In this document: positions 35,901 through 45,288 of the stretch, one piece after another
Position numbering within the stretch: position 1 is the first letter of the stretch
How the letters are laid out: each line of letters starts with the position of its first letter
Source: Streptacidiphilus albus JL83
GTDB taxonomy: Bacteria > Actinomycetota > Actinomycetes > Streptomycetales > Streptomycetaceae
NCBI RefSeq assembly: GCF_000744705.1
Contig: NZ_JQML01000001.1
Location: 7,574,017-7,638,016, forward strand
Direction of reading: 5' to 3'
DNA length: 64,000 nucleotides
The notes under the pieces: generated by a model
What the model saw: only the letters and a program-made list of their open reading frames with translations
Databases searched by the model: none
What the model was told of the DNA's origin: nothing
Translations under genes and position numbers: made by a program

Positions 35901-36638
35901 TCAGCCCGACCCCGTGCCCGGTGTCGTCGATTCCGTTTCCGGTGTTGTCGGCGCCTCCGCCAGGCACTGCGCGAGCAGGCCGTCGACGAAGGCGCGCAGC
36001 CCCTGCGCGAAGGTGTCCTGCCCGGCCAGTCCTGCCCACTGGTCGGCGATGGCGGCCAGGTGCGGGTGCCGGAGCGGGCCGTCGGCGTTGCCGAAGTAGG
36101 GGTTGAGGAAGGCGGGGTCCTGCTCGTCCATCCTGCGGTGGCGGGTGTGCGCGCGCACGAGGATCTCGCCGACCGTGTAGTACCAGATGCTGCGGAAGAT
36201 CCGGACGGTCTGCTCCGGGCGGCACCCGGCGTCGACCACTCCGGCCAGGATCGTCTCGACCAGCCACAGGAACGAGTCGCCGAGCCGGGCGATGAACCCG
36301 TCGGTGGTGAGGATCTCCGCCGCCCAGGGCCATGCCGCCAGGCCGTCGTGGATCGCGACGGCGGCCGTGATGATCCGCTCCCGCGGCTCGCTCGGCAGTT
36401 CGGGGTGCGGGATCTGCTCCGCGTACTCGTAGATCAGCAGGAACAGCAGGTCCTCCTTGTCCCGCATGTGCGAGTACAGGGTCGTCGTCCCGACGCCGAT
36501 CTCGGACGCGAGTCGGCGGACCGTGAGCTTCTCCCAGCCGCACTCGTCGATGAGGGTGCGGGCCGTGGCCAGGATCTGCTCGCGGGAGGTCAGCGGGGGA
36601 CGGCCGACGGGCCGGCGCGGTGCGTTCGAACGGGGCAT
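35901..36638 (-). CDS. TetR-family transcriptional regulator
   Basis: 245 residues. The N-terminal TetR HTH is clear (REQILATARTLIDECG...LTVRRLASEIGVGTTTLYSHM, residues ~19-65), and the C-terminal ligand domain has the helical pattern of TetR_C families. It is divergent from an MFS exporter, the classic arrangement for a repressor that senses the drug the pump exports. A 24-bp imperfect palindrome lies in the shared intergenic region. Confidence 0.92.
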   Translation of the reverse strand: MPRSNAPRRPVGRPPLTSREQILATARTLIDECGWEKLTVRRLASEIGVGTTTLYSHMRDKEDLLFLLIYEYAEQIPHPELPSEPRERIITAAVAIHDGLAAWPWAAEILTTDGFIARLGDSFLWLVETILAGVVDAGCRPEQTVRIFRSIWYYTVGEILVRAHTRHRRMDEQDPAFLNPYFGNADGPLRHPHLAAIADQWAGLAGQDTFAQGLRAFVDGLLAQCLAEAPTTPETESTTPGTGSG

Positions 36639-36711
36639 CGCCCCATCATGCCCCGCCGCGACACCCGATGTGCATGACCTGCGCGGTCGACATCCCTCCG
36701 CCCCCGCTGCT

Positions 36712-36735
36712 AATTTCGGAACACGGTCGGAAATT
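36712..36735. promoter_or_regulatory. Candidate TetR operator
   Basis: AATTTCGGAACA/CGGTCGGAAATT forms a 24-bp imperfect inverted repeat (9 of 12 positions symmetric), in an unusually AT-rich patch between the divergent TetR and MFS genes, 36 bp before the MFS start. Position, length and symmetry fit a TetR operator. Confidence 0.55.
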
Positions 36736-36771
36736 CACCGGCACGACCAGGACGCAGAGGGGCTGGGTGCT

Positions 36772-38220
36772 GTGGCAAGTACGCAAGTAGCGAGTGAGAA
36801 GGCAGGCGTCGCGCATGTCGCGCGGACTGGGACCACCCTCGCCGCGGTCTCCGTGGTGCAGTTCATGGTGTCGCTGGACCTGACGGTGGTGAACGTCGGA
36901 CTTCCCCAGATCGGCAGCAGTCTCGGCTTCAGCGAGGTGGGCCTGACCTGGGTCATCCACGCGTACGCCCTCACCTTCGGCGGCCTGCTGCTGCTGGGCG
37001 GCAAGATCGCCGACCGGTACGGGTACAAGCGCGTGATGCTGTTCGGGCTCGTCCTGTTCGGCGTCTCCTCGCTCGTCGGCGGTCTGGCGCAGGTCCCCGG
37101 CCAGCTGGTGGCCGCGCGCGCGGTGCAGGGCATCGGGGCCGCCGCGGTCGCGCCGGCGGCGCTGGCGCTGCTCTCCTCGACCTTTCCCGGCGGCAAGGAG
37201 CGGGTGAAGGCCTTCGGCATCTGGAGCGCGGTGAACGCCTCCGGCGGCGCCGTCGGCGTCCTGGTCGGCGGACTGCTCACCCAGTACGCGGGCTGGCAGT
37301 GGGTGATGTTCATCAACCTGCCGATGGCCGCCCTCGCGCTGCTCCTGGCCTGGCGCGGCATCGCCCGGGACACCCCTTCCGCACGCCGCGGCCGCCCGGA
37401 CGTGCTGGGCGCGGTGCTGGCCACGGCGGGTGCGGCCCTGCTCGTGTACGGCGTGGTCAGGACCGACGAGTACGCGTGGACCTCGCCGAACACCCTGATC
37501 ACCCTTGCGGTCGCGGTCGTCCTGCTGGCCGCCTTCGTCCAGGTCGAGCGGACGACCAAGCGCGACCCGCTGATCCGCCTCGGTCTGTTCGCCAACCGCT
37601 CGGTCTCCGGCGCCAACATCTTCATGCTGCTGTTCGGCGGCGCCATGGCCTCGGCCCTGTACTTCGTCTCCCTCTACCTCCAGCGGGTGCTCGGCGGCAG
37701 CCCGGCCCGCGCCGGCACCGAGTTCCTGCCGTTCATGGTGGGCGTGGTCGTCGGCTCCACCCTCGCCGTCAAGTTCGGCTACAAGTTCGCCCCCCGGAAC
37801 ATGCTGATCGTCGGTGGCACCATGGCCGCGCTCGGCTACGCCTGGTTCAGCCTGATGCGCCCCGACGGCACCCTCCTGGTCGACGTCCTCGGCCCGTCCG
37901 TCCTCGCCAGCCTCGGCATCGGCCTGTGCCTCGCGCCGGCCGTCTCCATCGCCACCGGGGGCGTCCTGCCGCACGAGGCGGGCGCCGCCTCCGGCGTGCT
38001 CAACAGCACCCGCCAGATCGGCGCCTCGCTCGGCCTCGCCGCGCTCGGCACCGTCGCCGCCGACCGCACCGGCAAGGTGGTCACGGCCGGCAGCCTCAAC
38101 GCCGGGTACGCGCTGGGCATGCTGGTCGGCGCCGGAATGCTCGCGGTCGCCGTCCTCGTCGCGGTCTTCGTCCTGCCCCGGCCCGCCCGCGCCACCGCCG
38201 ACGGAGCCCAGCAGTCGTGA
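36772..38220 (+). CDS. MFS exporter, DHA2/EmrB type
   Basis: 482-residue membrane transporter with about 14 hydrophobic segments. QFMVSLDLTVVNVGLPQIG in the first helix, LGGKIADRYGYKRVMLFG between helices 2 and 3 and the motif C-like segment around GGAVGVLVGG are typical of proton-driven drug exporters. It probably exports, and gives resistance to, a toxic compound, perhaps the product of the cassette to the left. GTG start with GAGGGG upstream. Likely controlled by the divergent TetR. Confidence 0.92.
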   Translation: MASTQVASEKAGVAHVARTGTTLAAVSVVQFMVSLDLTVVNVGLPQIGSSLGFSEVGLTWVIHAYALTFGGLLLLGGKIADRYGYKRVMLFGLVLFGVSSLVGGLAQVPGQLVAARAVQGIGAAAVAPAALALLSSTFPGGKERVKAFGIWSAVNASGGAVGVLVGGLLTQYAGWQWVMFINLPMAALALLLAWRGIARDTPSARRGRPDVLGAVLATAGAALLVYGVVRTDEYAWTSPNTLITLAVAVVLLAAFVQVERTTKRDPLIRLGLFANRSVSGANIFMLLFGGAMASALYFVSLYLQRVLGGSPARAGTEFLPFMVGVVVGSTLAVKFGYKFAPRNMLIVGGTMAALGYAWFSLMRPDGTLLVDVLGPSVLASLGIGLCLAPAVSIATGGVLPHEAGAASGVLNSTRQIGASLGLAALGTVAADRTGKVVTAGSLNAGYALGMLVGAGMLAVAVLVAVFVLPRPARATADGAQQS

Positions 38221-38259
38221 CCTGACGGTCCGGGACCCGGCACCCGGTTCGAACCCCGT

Positions 38260-38318
38260 GGACACGGCCCCCGGCGATCGGGACTTCCCCACCCCGATCG
38301 CGAACGGGGGCCGTGTCC
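38260..38318 (+). terminator. Long nested terminator hairpin
   Basis: Outer 14-bp perfect stem GGACACGGCCCCCG/CGGGGGCCGTGTCC and inner 9-bp perfect stem GCGATCGGG/CCCGATCGC with a 10-nt loop, 40 bp after the MFS stop codon. A very stable terminator. Confidence 0.85.
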
Positions 38319-38517
38319 ATGCGTCATCGCCCGGGGGCACGAACAGGCCCGCGTGTGTTCACGTGTCCGAACCAGCGGTTGAACACCCGAACACACCGTC
38401 AACTCCCGCCGGGCCGCGCCCCGCAGACTTGCGCAGCCGGATTGCGTAGTTCTACCGGTGCGATCGACTTCCGTGGCTGGGCAGAGTCAGCCCCGCAATA
38501 GGAGTAGATGCCGAGAG

Positions 38518-38778
38518 GTGGCTACACAGCCATGGCTACGCCGTATCGACGCGGTCTACAGCGTCGCCACCGCCGCGTCGGCGATGGCGGAGCTGCTCGG
38601 CGACCTGCTGCACGGCTTCGCGCCGCTCGCCGACTCCGGCGTGCACCTGATCGGCGACGGACAGGGGGTTGCGTTCGTGATGCAGAACCGGGGCTTCCCC
38701 TTCGTCGGGACCTCGCTCGGCCAGGCGGTGCTGATCCGGGACCAACTGACCGCCGTGGCCCGGCGCGTGGGCGGCTGA
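38518..38778 (+). CDS. Small hypothetical protein, 86 aa
   Basis: 86 residues with a hydrophobic centre (AAELLGDLLHGFAPL-like helix) and third-position GC typical of real genes. No family recognised and no clear signal peptide. The GTG start is chosen because upstream codons look unprotein-like; its ribosome site is poor (GAGAG directly adjacent, GGAG 14 nt away), so the start and expression are uncertain. It sits alone between the MFS terminator and a hemB remnant. Confidence 0.45.
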   Translation: MATQPWLRRIDAVYSVATAASAMAELLGDLLHGFAPLADSGVHLIGDGQGVAFVMQNRGFPFVGTSLGQAVLIRDQLTAVARRVGG

Positions 38779-38865
38779 CACCGACCCCGGGCAGTCCGGA
38801 TCCACCGCGCGTCGGCCCGGCGGCAACCACCGCCGGGCCGACCCGGAACCACCTCGCGCCCTCGC

Positions 38866-38947
38866 TCAGCACCGGTTCAGCCGGCCGGCCGCCTCCACGG
38901 CCCAGTAGGTGAGCACGAGGTCGGCACCCAGCCGCCGGAGGGCAGGG
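38866..38947 (-). pseudogene. hemB: hemB 3' remnant (porphobilinogen synthase C-terminus)
   Basis: The minus strand reads LRRLGADLVLTYWAVEAAGR, then LNRC and a stop. This closely resembles the invariant C-terminal end of HemB (AGAD-hydrophobic-LTYWA-x-EAA). Similarity ends abruptly about 27 codons before the stop, and no start or upstream HemB sequence is present, so it is a fragment left by recombination rather than a gene. Confidence 0.6.
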
Positions 38948-39000
38948 GTTTGGACGTCCTTCCGGGCCGAATGCCCTGACCTCAGGGGCAGAGGCGGGGC

Positions 39001-40110
39001 TCAAGGGGTGGCAGTCGAACCAGCCGGAGGCGTGGCTGGAGGGCTGGGCATGGGCCTCGCAGTGGGAGCAGGCGGAGGGAGGGAGTCCCAGTTCCACGCC
39101 GTGGCCCAGGTGGCACAGTCGGCAAGCCGGGCGTGGACCCATGGATCGTCCCGAAGGGTCGGCGGCAGTTGCGTGCTCGCATCGATCCCAGTTTTCGAGA
39201 GCTGCTCGGCGGTCAGCTCCTTCGCCAGAGAAAGATCAACCGAGAGCAGATTCGCTCCAGTCAGGTCGGCTCGCAGGAATAGCGTCCCGGCGCAGGTGCT
39301 CCCATGGAGGAGGGCATTCGTCAGATCGGCTTCGACGAGTTGGGCATCAGAGAGATCAGACGCCAGGATGCCGATCCGACTGAGGTTCGCTCGGTAGAAG
39401 TTGACGCGGGCAAGGGAGACTCTCACCAAGTTGGCACGATGTAGATTCGAGTAGGCCATATTTGCGCCTTCCAGGCCACTCCCTTGAAGGATCTCGATCC
39501 TCGACAAATTCGTGTATCGCAGATCGACCCCGTAGTTCCGCTCGCCGACCTCGCTTCGAGCGAGGACGATCAATGCTGCTCCTAGATCCACGCCAAGATT
39601 CTCGTCCGATGGTGGCGTGGCTGGCGGCGTTGAGCCGGTCTGGCCTGTCGGTGAATGTTGGCGCAGGTAGGCGGCGAGCACCTCCGCGACCGTCCAGCGG
39701 TCCGCGTCGGAATCCTTCATTATCCTGCCGAGCGCATAGATGCCGCCCATGCGGACAGCGATGCCAGGAGAGCCGAGCTGCTCGACCGCTTTGATGTACC
39801 GGTCTGTTATCTGGCCTTGCTCCTCAAGCGCATGGGCTCTGCGGTCCAGGCTGTGCTTGCGTGCAGTGTAGATCAATGCAACAAGCGCTCCCAGCCCGGC
39901 AACAATCTTGAGGACTTGGGAGCGGTCCTCGTCGAGCGCGGAGTGCTGTGCGGCAATGCTCGTCCGGCCCAGTGTGTGAAGTCGCGCAGCATCCATCCAC
40001 CATGGCGCCTCGGCGAAGAGGCCGATGAAGGAGGCGATCACCAGGGCGCTGACGGCGCAGGTCGACTGTATCGGGTGCTGCTTGGACCAGGTTCGCAGCC
40101 GTATCCACAT
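39001..40110 (-). CDS. Pentapeptide-repeat membrane protein
   Basis: 369 residues. Two hydrophobic segments near the N-terminus (ALVIASFIGLFAEAPWW and IVAGLGALVALIYTARK) anchor it in the membrane. The cytoplasmic part has a helical segment (AVRMGGIYALGRIMKDS) and then pentapeptide repeats of the A(N/D)L type (LEGANMAYSNLHRANLVRVS, ANLSRIGI). The C-terminal tail is Pro-rich. Such proteins are common in actinomycete genomic islands; function unknown. Base composition is lower in GC than the flanking clusters, suggesting separate origin. Confidence 0.85.
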   Translation of the reverse strand: MWIRLRTWSKQHPIQSTCAVSALVIASFIGLFAEAPWWMDAARLHTLGRTSIAAQHSALDEDRSQVLKIVAGLGALVALIYTARKHSLDRRAHALEEQGQITDRYIKAVEQLGSPGIAVRMGGIYALGRIMKDSDADRWTVAEVLAAYLRQHSPTGQTGSTPPATPPSDENLGVDLGAALIVLARSEVGERNYGVDLRYTNLSRIEILQGSGLEGANMAYSNLHRANLVRVSLARVNFYRANLSRIGILASDLSDAQLVEADLTNALLHGSTCAGTLFLRADLTGANLLSVDLSLAKELTAEQLSKTGIDASTQLPPTLRDDPWVHARLADCATWATAWNWDSLPPPAPTARPMPSPPATPPAGSTATP

Positions 40111-40345
40111 GACCCTGAAATCTGGCACCGTACGAGCGGAGTTGGGAAGCCCTGCGCCGACCCCTCTGATCCTGGATCGGGGGCGGGATGTCGGCCGCAG
40201 GCAATGACGGTGGGCTGGGAGGCCGATTGGAGCGCCCGCCGGTAGGTGCTGAACCAGCGGCGGCACCGCAGGCATGGTCCGCCCGACCGTGCCCGAGCAC
40301 TGGCGACTAGTGCTTGCCAACCGCGGTGCGAAAGACTGGTGACGA

Positions 40346-41330
40346 ATGCCTCCCACAACCTCCCTCGCCTCCTCGGAGGAGATCCGCGCTCACCTCGTCG
40401 CCCAACTCAACAGTGCCCTCCGTCGGCCAGGGATGTGGGGCGAAGAGCTCAGCATCCGGCTGATCCTGGAACATCTTCTGTTTGTTGAACGTCGACAGGA
40501 GACATGGGATGACGAGCGCCGCGCGCTGGAGCAGCGCAAGGCGTGGACCGCGACAGGCGTGAAAGCGGCGTTCGAGAACTTCCTGCCTGCTGACCAAGGC
40601 TGCAGCATCGCCTCCGTCTACGCAGAATTCGCACACCGGCAGGGATGGCTCACCGCCGACAGGGTGCTGGTCCCCGCCGAGTACGCCTCGATGCACGAGA
40701 CGATCAACTCATGGGCCGACCAAGGCCGGGTCTGGGCCGACGTGACCTCCGCCTTCGGCCCGCCGTCGGTACTGCTCGGTGGTTCCAATCCCTACTACGG
40801 GAAGACGCTCGGCTACCTCAGCGAGGACGTATCCGCCCCCATGGTGTTCTTCCACCTCCGGAACGGCACGGACCGGGATGCCGATCCGTCCTGGCCGCCG
40901 ACCCGTGAGCAACCACTGCTACTGGCCATCCGCCGTGGCGACGTTCCGTTCCCCATCAGCTTCACGTTCACTCCGGAGGGGTATCGCCGTCGACCCGAAC
41001 AAGAAGACTGTCTCGACAACAGTGGTGAAGGTAGATGCTGGTGCATTGCCATGGTCGGAGGCGAAGGCGATGATGGCCCCATGAGTAACAGGGGGTTACC
41101 CAGTTCCGCCACTGCCTGTCTGACGATCAGTGAGACGGTGCCAGAGTTCGGTCCAGCTATTGCTCAGCAGGCGCGTATCCATGCGAGAGCAGCTGGTGAG
41201 CTCTTGGAGCGCAGGCGGCTACGGACGTCATTGCCAGAGGCGAGGAACCTCATCAACGAGGTCATCGGCTCTGGTGGTAGCAACAGCTCGCACGTCAACA
41301 CCTGGCTCGGAAGAATGACACACATACTAG
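40346..41330 (+). pseudogene. Hypothetical protein, 5' part, split by IS701 element
   Basis: N-terminal ~328 codons of an unrecognised protein. Coding continues in frame exactly up to the CTAG target site and then runs into the insertion element. Joining it to the part after the element, with one CTAG copy removed, restores a single frame of 670 codons. No signal peptide or known domain is visible; a soluble protein with segments such as LNSALRRPGMWGEELSIRLI and DVSAPMVFFHLRNG. GC is lower than in the biosynthetic regions. The ancestral gene was intact before the insertion. Confidence 0.75.
41327..41330. repeat. Target-site duplication, left copy (CTAG)
   Basis: CTAG immediately outside the left inverted repeat; the same four bases flank the right end. 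IS701-family elements prefer such YTAR targets. Confidence 0.85.
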
Positions 41331-42792
41331 TACTACAGCCGGTTGTTCACGTGACGTGATGGCGGCTGGCTCGTTACTCCATTCGTGGGAGTGATGCTGC
41401 CGCCAGGTGCGGTGCCGACGGGCGAGTTGAGCGAGGCTGATGTCCGTTCCATGGAGGGTGAGTTGGAGGCGCTGTGTGCCTCGGTGGACGATGTGTTCGC
41501 CCGCCCGGCCTCGCGGGAGAACCTGCGGGCGATGATGCGCGGGCTGCTGGCTGAGGTGCCGCGCAAGAACCTGTGGCAGCTGGCCGAGTTCGCCGGTCAC
41601 CCCAACCCCGACCGGCTGCAGGGCTTCCTGGCCAAGGCGGCGTGGGACGCGGACGAACTGCGCGACCGGGTCCGGGACTATGCCGTCGCCGCCCTGACCG
41701 CCCCGGATGCGGTACTCATCGCGGACGAGACTGGTGACATCAAGAAGGGCACCAAGAGCGCCGGGGTGCAGCGGCAGTACACCGGAACCGCAGGCCGGAT
41801 CGAGAACGCCCAGGTCAGCGTCCACCTGTCCTACGGATCCAGCCGGGGTCGGACACTGATCGACCGCGAGCTCTACCTCGGGAGGACATGGGCTGGAACC
41901 ACCGCCGAACATGAACGGCGCAGTGCCGAGCAGGGCATCCCGCCCGAGCGCGCCACGCAAGTGGCCACCAAGCCGGAACTGGCCCGGCGGATGGTGGAAC
42001 GCGCCGTGCGGGCAGGGGTCCCGTTCTCCTACTTCCTGGCCGACGAGGTCTACGGCCAGGCCCGCGCCCTGCGTGCCTGGCTGGAGGAACAGCGCATCCG
42101 CTACGTGCTGGCCATCCCCAAGGACGAGGCGCTGCCACTGCCCGACGGGCGCACCCGCCAGGCCCGCGAACTGTACGCGGCCGTGCCCGAGGACGTCTTC
42201 GAGCGCCGTTCGTGCGCCGACGGCGCCAAGGGCCCGCGCGACTACGACTGGGCCATCGTCCAACTCGCCCACACTGATCTGGAGTTGGAGCGCCACCTGT
42301 TGATCCGGCGTTCCACCGTTCCGAACAAGGTGAACAAGAAGACCGGCGAACTGGTCCGCGAGGTCGCCTACTTCCTGTGCCACGCCGACACCGGCACCAC
42401 CCTGTCCGCACTGGTGACCGCCGCCGGGCAGCGCTGGATGGTCGAGGAGTCCTTCCAGGTGGCCAAGGGCCAGGTCGGACTCGATGAGCACGAGGTACGC
42501 AAATGGTGCTCGTGGTACCGGCACACCACCGTATGCATGCTCGCCATGGCCTTCCTGGCCGACGTCCGGAGCCGGCTAATACCGCACCGTCCACCGACAG
42601 TCGACCCCCGACCGTGAACGAGATCCGCCGCCTGTACGACCGCATCGTCCAGGCACCAGTGCGCACCGCCCGCACCTGGCTGACCATGCACTGGCACCGC
42701 TGGCGCACCCGCCACCAAACCCGCGCCCGCCACAGCCACTACCGCACCCGAACCGCCCGCGCTCACTCACCGTAAAACCACCGGCTGTAGTA
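41331..42792 (+). mobile_element. IS701-family insertion sequence
   Basis: 1462-bp element bounded by perfect 13-bp terminal inverted repeats (TACTACAGCCGGT at 41331-41343 and its complement at 42780-42792), with imperfect similarity continuing inward, and by CTAG target duplications. It carries one transposase gene. Insertion split a 670-codon host gene in frame, and both duplication and ends are intact, suggesting a fairly recent event. Confidence 0.92.
41385..42617 (+). CDS. IS701-family transposase, C-terminus frameshifted
   Basis: 410-residue DDE transposase of the IS701 family: IADETGDIKKGTKSAGVQRQ, then YTGTAGRIENAQV around the first catalytic Asp, FSYFLADEVYGQARALR for the second and WMVEESFQVAKGQVGLDEHE for the Glu. 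The annotated frame ends RPPTVDPRP, while the -1 frame just after continues with TVNEIRRLYDRIVQAPVR and WHRWRTRHQTRARHSHYR, which resembles the usual C-terminal tail of the family. A frameshift near 42570-42610 has therefore probably cut off ~50 residues; alternatively a programmed shift makes the full protein. Start could be GTG 41385 or a nearby ATG. Confidence 0.9.
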   Translation: MGVMLPPGAVPTGELSEADVRSMEGELEALCASVDDVFARPASRENLRAMMRGLLAEVPRKNLWQLAEFAGHPNPDRLQGFLAKAAWDADELRDRVRDYAVAALTAPDAVLIADETGDIKKGTKSAGVQRQYTGTAGRIENAQVSVHLSYGSSRGRTLIDRELYLGRTWAGTTAEHERRSAEQGIPPERATQVATKPELARRMVERAVRAGVPFSYFLADEVYGQARALRAWLEEQRIRYVLAIPKDEALPLPDGRTRQARELYAAVPEDVFERRSCADGAKGPRDYDWAIVQLAHTDLELERHLLIRRSTVPNKVNKKTGELVREVAYFLCHADTGTTLSALVTAAGQRWMVEESFQVAKGQVGLDEHEVRKWCSWYRHTTVCMLAMAFLADVRSRLIPHRPPTVDPRP

Positions 42793-42796
42793 CTAG
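42793..42796. repeat. Target-site duplication, right copy (CTAG)
   Basis: Second copy of the CTAG target at the right edge of the IS701 element. Confidence 0.85.
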
Positions 42797-43824
42797 GGGG
42801 GTTCAACTGGGCCGCTGGCGATCCCCCCAACTGGGATCCGGGAGGTATCCGAGGCACCCTCTATCCCGCCCTGCAGGAGATGGACAGGGGGGATTCTTGG
42901 CTTCTGCGGGCCTCGGAAGGCGAGGTGCGCTTGGTGCTCAGCGAGCTTCATCGATGCCTCGTGGCATTGGCGGGCAGTCTTCCCAGTTCGGTCCCTCGCT
43001 CTCCCCTGCTTCCCGTACGGCGTCCGCCGAAGTTCGCCCGGTTGCACGAGAATACGGTCGCAGAGTCAGTGGCCGAAGAGCTAGCAACGCTCATCGATGA
43101 AGGCACCCGGCAGTACGAAGCAGCTCTGCGGGGAGGTTGGACCGGCTCCTCACGAAAGTCTGCGCTGAGCTGGCGCTTCGAGGATGTGCTGGCCGCGTTC
43201 CTCACCGATGAAGTCCGCCGGCGCTACCAAGAAGCGACCGACGGGTTTGAGCATGTGGAGGTGATGGCTGGCGGACGTCCGGCGAACCTGACCGACCACC
43301 TGACCTACGCGGCGTATAGAGAGACCGCGGCCGGGATCCATCCAAGAATCCACTCGTCGTATGTTGCCATCGCGACCAACTACCTCATGGAGGTGCTGGA
43401 ACTCATGCCTGACTATGCAGAAGCCTCTGGACAGGGAAAGCGCCGTGATCCCGTCACCGTGTACGGCAATGTAGGTGCGATCAACAGTCAGGTGCATGGC
43501 AGCCACGTGTCAGTGGGCGATACGGTCGCCAGCATCGGCGCGACCATCAGCGCTGTGGCTGACCGCGGGGAGATAGACGTCGCAGCCGGTCTCCGCGCGC
43601 TGGCTGAGGCCATCCAACTCGCACCGGAACTCGCTGAGGAAGAGCGTGTCGAACTGCTCGACCATGTTGCCGATGTCGCTGATGCGGCAGCGGCGCCGGA
43701 CGAGCCTCGCCGGGTCAACCGGGCCCGAGCTGCCATGGCCATGATCACTACTGCGGCTGGGGCCTCGGCTCAGATCGCGGAAGCTGTCGACTCTTGGCGC
43801 CACATCGGCGGCCAGCTCTTCTGA
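42797..43824 (+). pseudogene. Hypothetical protein, 3' part, split by IS701 element
   Basis: C-terminal ~342 codons of the gene interrupted by the insertion sequence. After removing the element and one CTAG, the frame continues from the 5' part without a stop (985 + 1028 = 2013 nt, 671 codons including the stop). The sequence contains RLHENTVAESVAEELATLID and GQGKRRDPVTVYGNVGAINSQ and ends with an Ala-rich helical region. No domain was recognised. A shorter protein might still be made from an internal ATG at 42880. Confidence 0.75.
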
Positions 43825-43890
43825 GTGGATCGGGGACGGGGCCGTTGATTCAGGGTCCCCTTACATCTCTGCTGCCTGGAGCATACGGCG

Positions 43891-43922
43891 GTGGTCCCGG
43901 ACACTCTCCGGTCCGGGACCAC
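43891..43922. terminator. Terminator hairpin between converging genes
   Basis: Perfect 12-bp stem GTGGTCCCGGAC/GTCCGGGACCAC with an 8-nt loop, between the split hypothetical gene and the Tn3 transposase remnant. Confidence 0.8.
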
Positions 43923-43989
43923 ACGGATTCTCGGCTGCGGTGGCATCACCAGCGTTTTGACACCAACTGCCGCCGCGTTCTCAACGGGG

Positions 43990-45288
43990 TCACTCGTCGT
44001 CCTCGTCGGTGTCCTGTGGCGCGGCGGGGTCGCGCAGGGGTCGAAGGCCCTGCTGGGGGGAGGTGGCCGCGAAGTTGAACTGGTAGCGGCCCATGAAGTT
44101 GATGTGCCGGTCCTTCAGCGGCGACAGCCGGGCCACGTCCTCGTCATTGACCTCGATCTGCCCGGCCTCGCGCAGCGCGGCCACCGCAGCGTCCAGGTAG
44201 CGGGTGTTCCACGGCACCACGGCGTTGAGCACCAGGCCGAGCGCCGCCAGCTGGTCCTCTTGGCCCTCGCGGTACGCCTGACGGATCTGCCCGCGCCCGC
44301 CGTGGCAGATCGCCCGTGCCAGGCGGTGCCGGGACTCCTGCACGGTCAGCTGGCGGGTCATCAGCCGCCGGTAGGTGTCGTCGACCGGGTCGACCAGGGC
44401 CAGCAGGTGCATGGTCTTGTCGATCCTGCCGTACTCGGCGAACGCGGCCCCCAACGGACTCGGGTGGCCCTCGCTGACGAACATCCGCAGCAGTTCGTAG
44501 GCCCGGACCTGGTTGGTGATCAGCGAGCCCGCCACTCGCAGCATGTCCGGCCAGTGATCCACAACCCGGGCCAGATTGACCTTGTTGACCGCGAGCTTCT
44601 CCAGCGGCCCGTAGTCCCCGGCGGGCTCCGCCCCCTCCGCCCCCGGCGGGGCGTCCGCGCGCCAGAACCGCTGGTCGGCCAGGTCCCGGAAGCGCGGAGC
44701 GAATCGGAAGCCCAGCATCTTGTACAGGCCGAACGCGATGTCGGAGTACGAGGCGTTGTCGGTGGCGATCATCTCCGGGCGGACCCCGCCGTCCAGGTTC
44801 AGCAGCGTGTCCAGGGTGAACAGGCTGTCGCGCGGAGTACCGCGCACGACCATTGCGCCGACCCCCGCAACTTGGTCGTTGACGGCGTTGAGCCAGGTCA
44901 CGCCGCGCTTGTAGCCGTAGTACTTCGGTGAGGGACCGGTGTTGATGCTCTTGACCGGCACCACGAACCGCAGCCCGTCCACCGACGCCAGCAGACCCCC
45001 GCCCCACATCTGCGCCAGCTCGATCCGCCCCTGAGCCGTGATCAGCAGCCCGTTGGCCGCCGCCAGGGTGTCGGCACGCAGATAGTTCTGGTCCACGTGG
45101 GAGAGCCGCGAGCGGGTCAGCGCCTTCTCGTTCACGTCGATGACCGGGGTCAGCCCGATGTTGCAGCTCTCCGCCACCAGCAGCGCCACCAGGCTCTTGC
45201 CCAGGTCCTCCATCCGGGCCGAGCGGCCCGAGACGTGCCGGAAGGCGTCCAGGAACCCGGTCCAGCCGTGGACCTCGAACAGCAGCGC
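43990..45288 (-). pseudogene. Tn3-family transposase, 5' truncated
   Basis: About 430 residues corresponding to the C-terminal part of a Tn3-type TnpA, which is normally near 1000 residues. Recognisable are LLFEVHGWTGFLDAFRHV, LSHVDQNYLRADTL, PEMIATDNASYSDI (a catalytic Asp region), FRFAPRFRDLADQRF and QLTVQESRHRLARAICHGGR. Similarity starts abruptly at a C-rich stretch around 45288, where a truncated LuxR gene begins on the other strand. No start codon context, resolvase or terminal repeat is visible, so it is a dead remnant. Confidence 0.85.
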
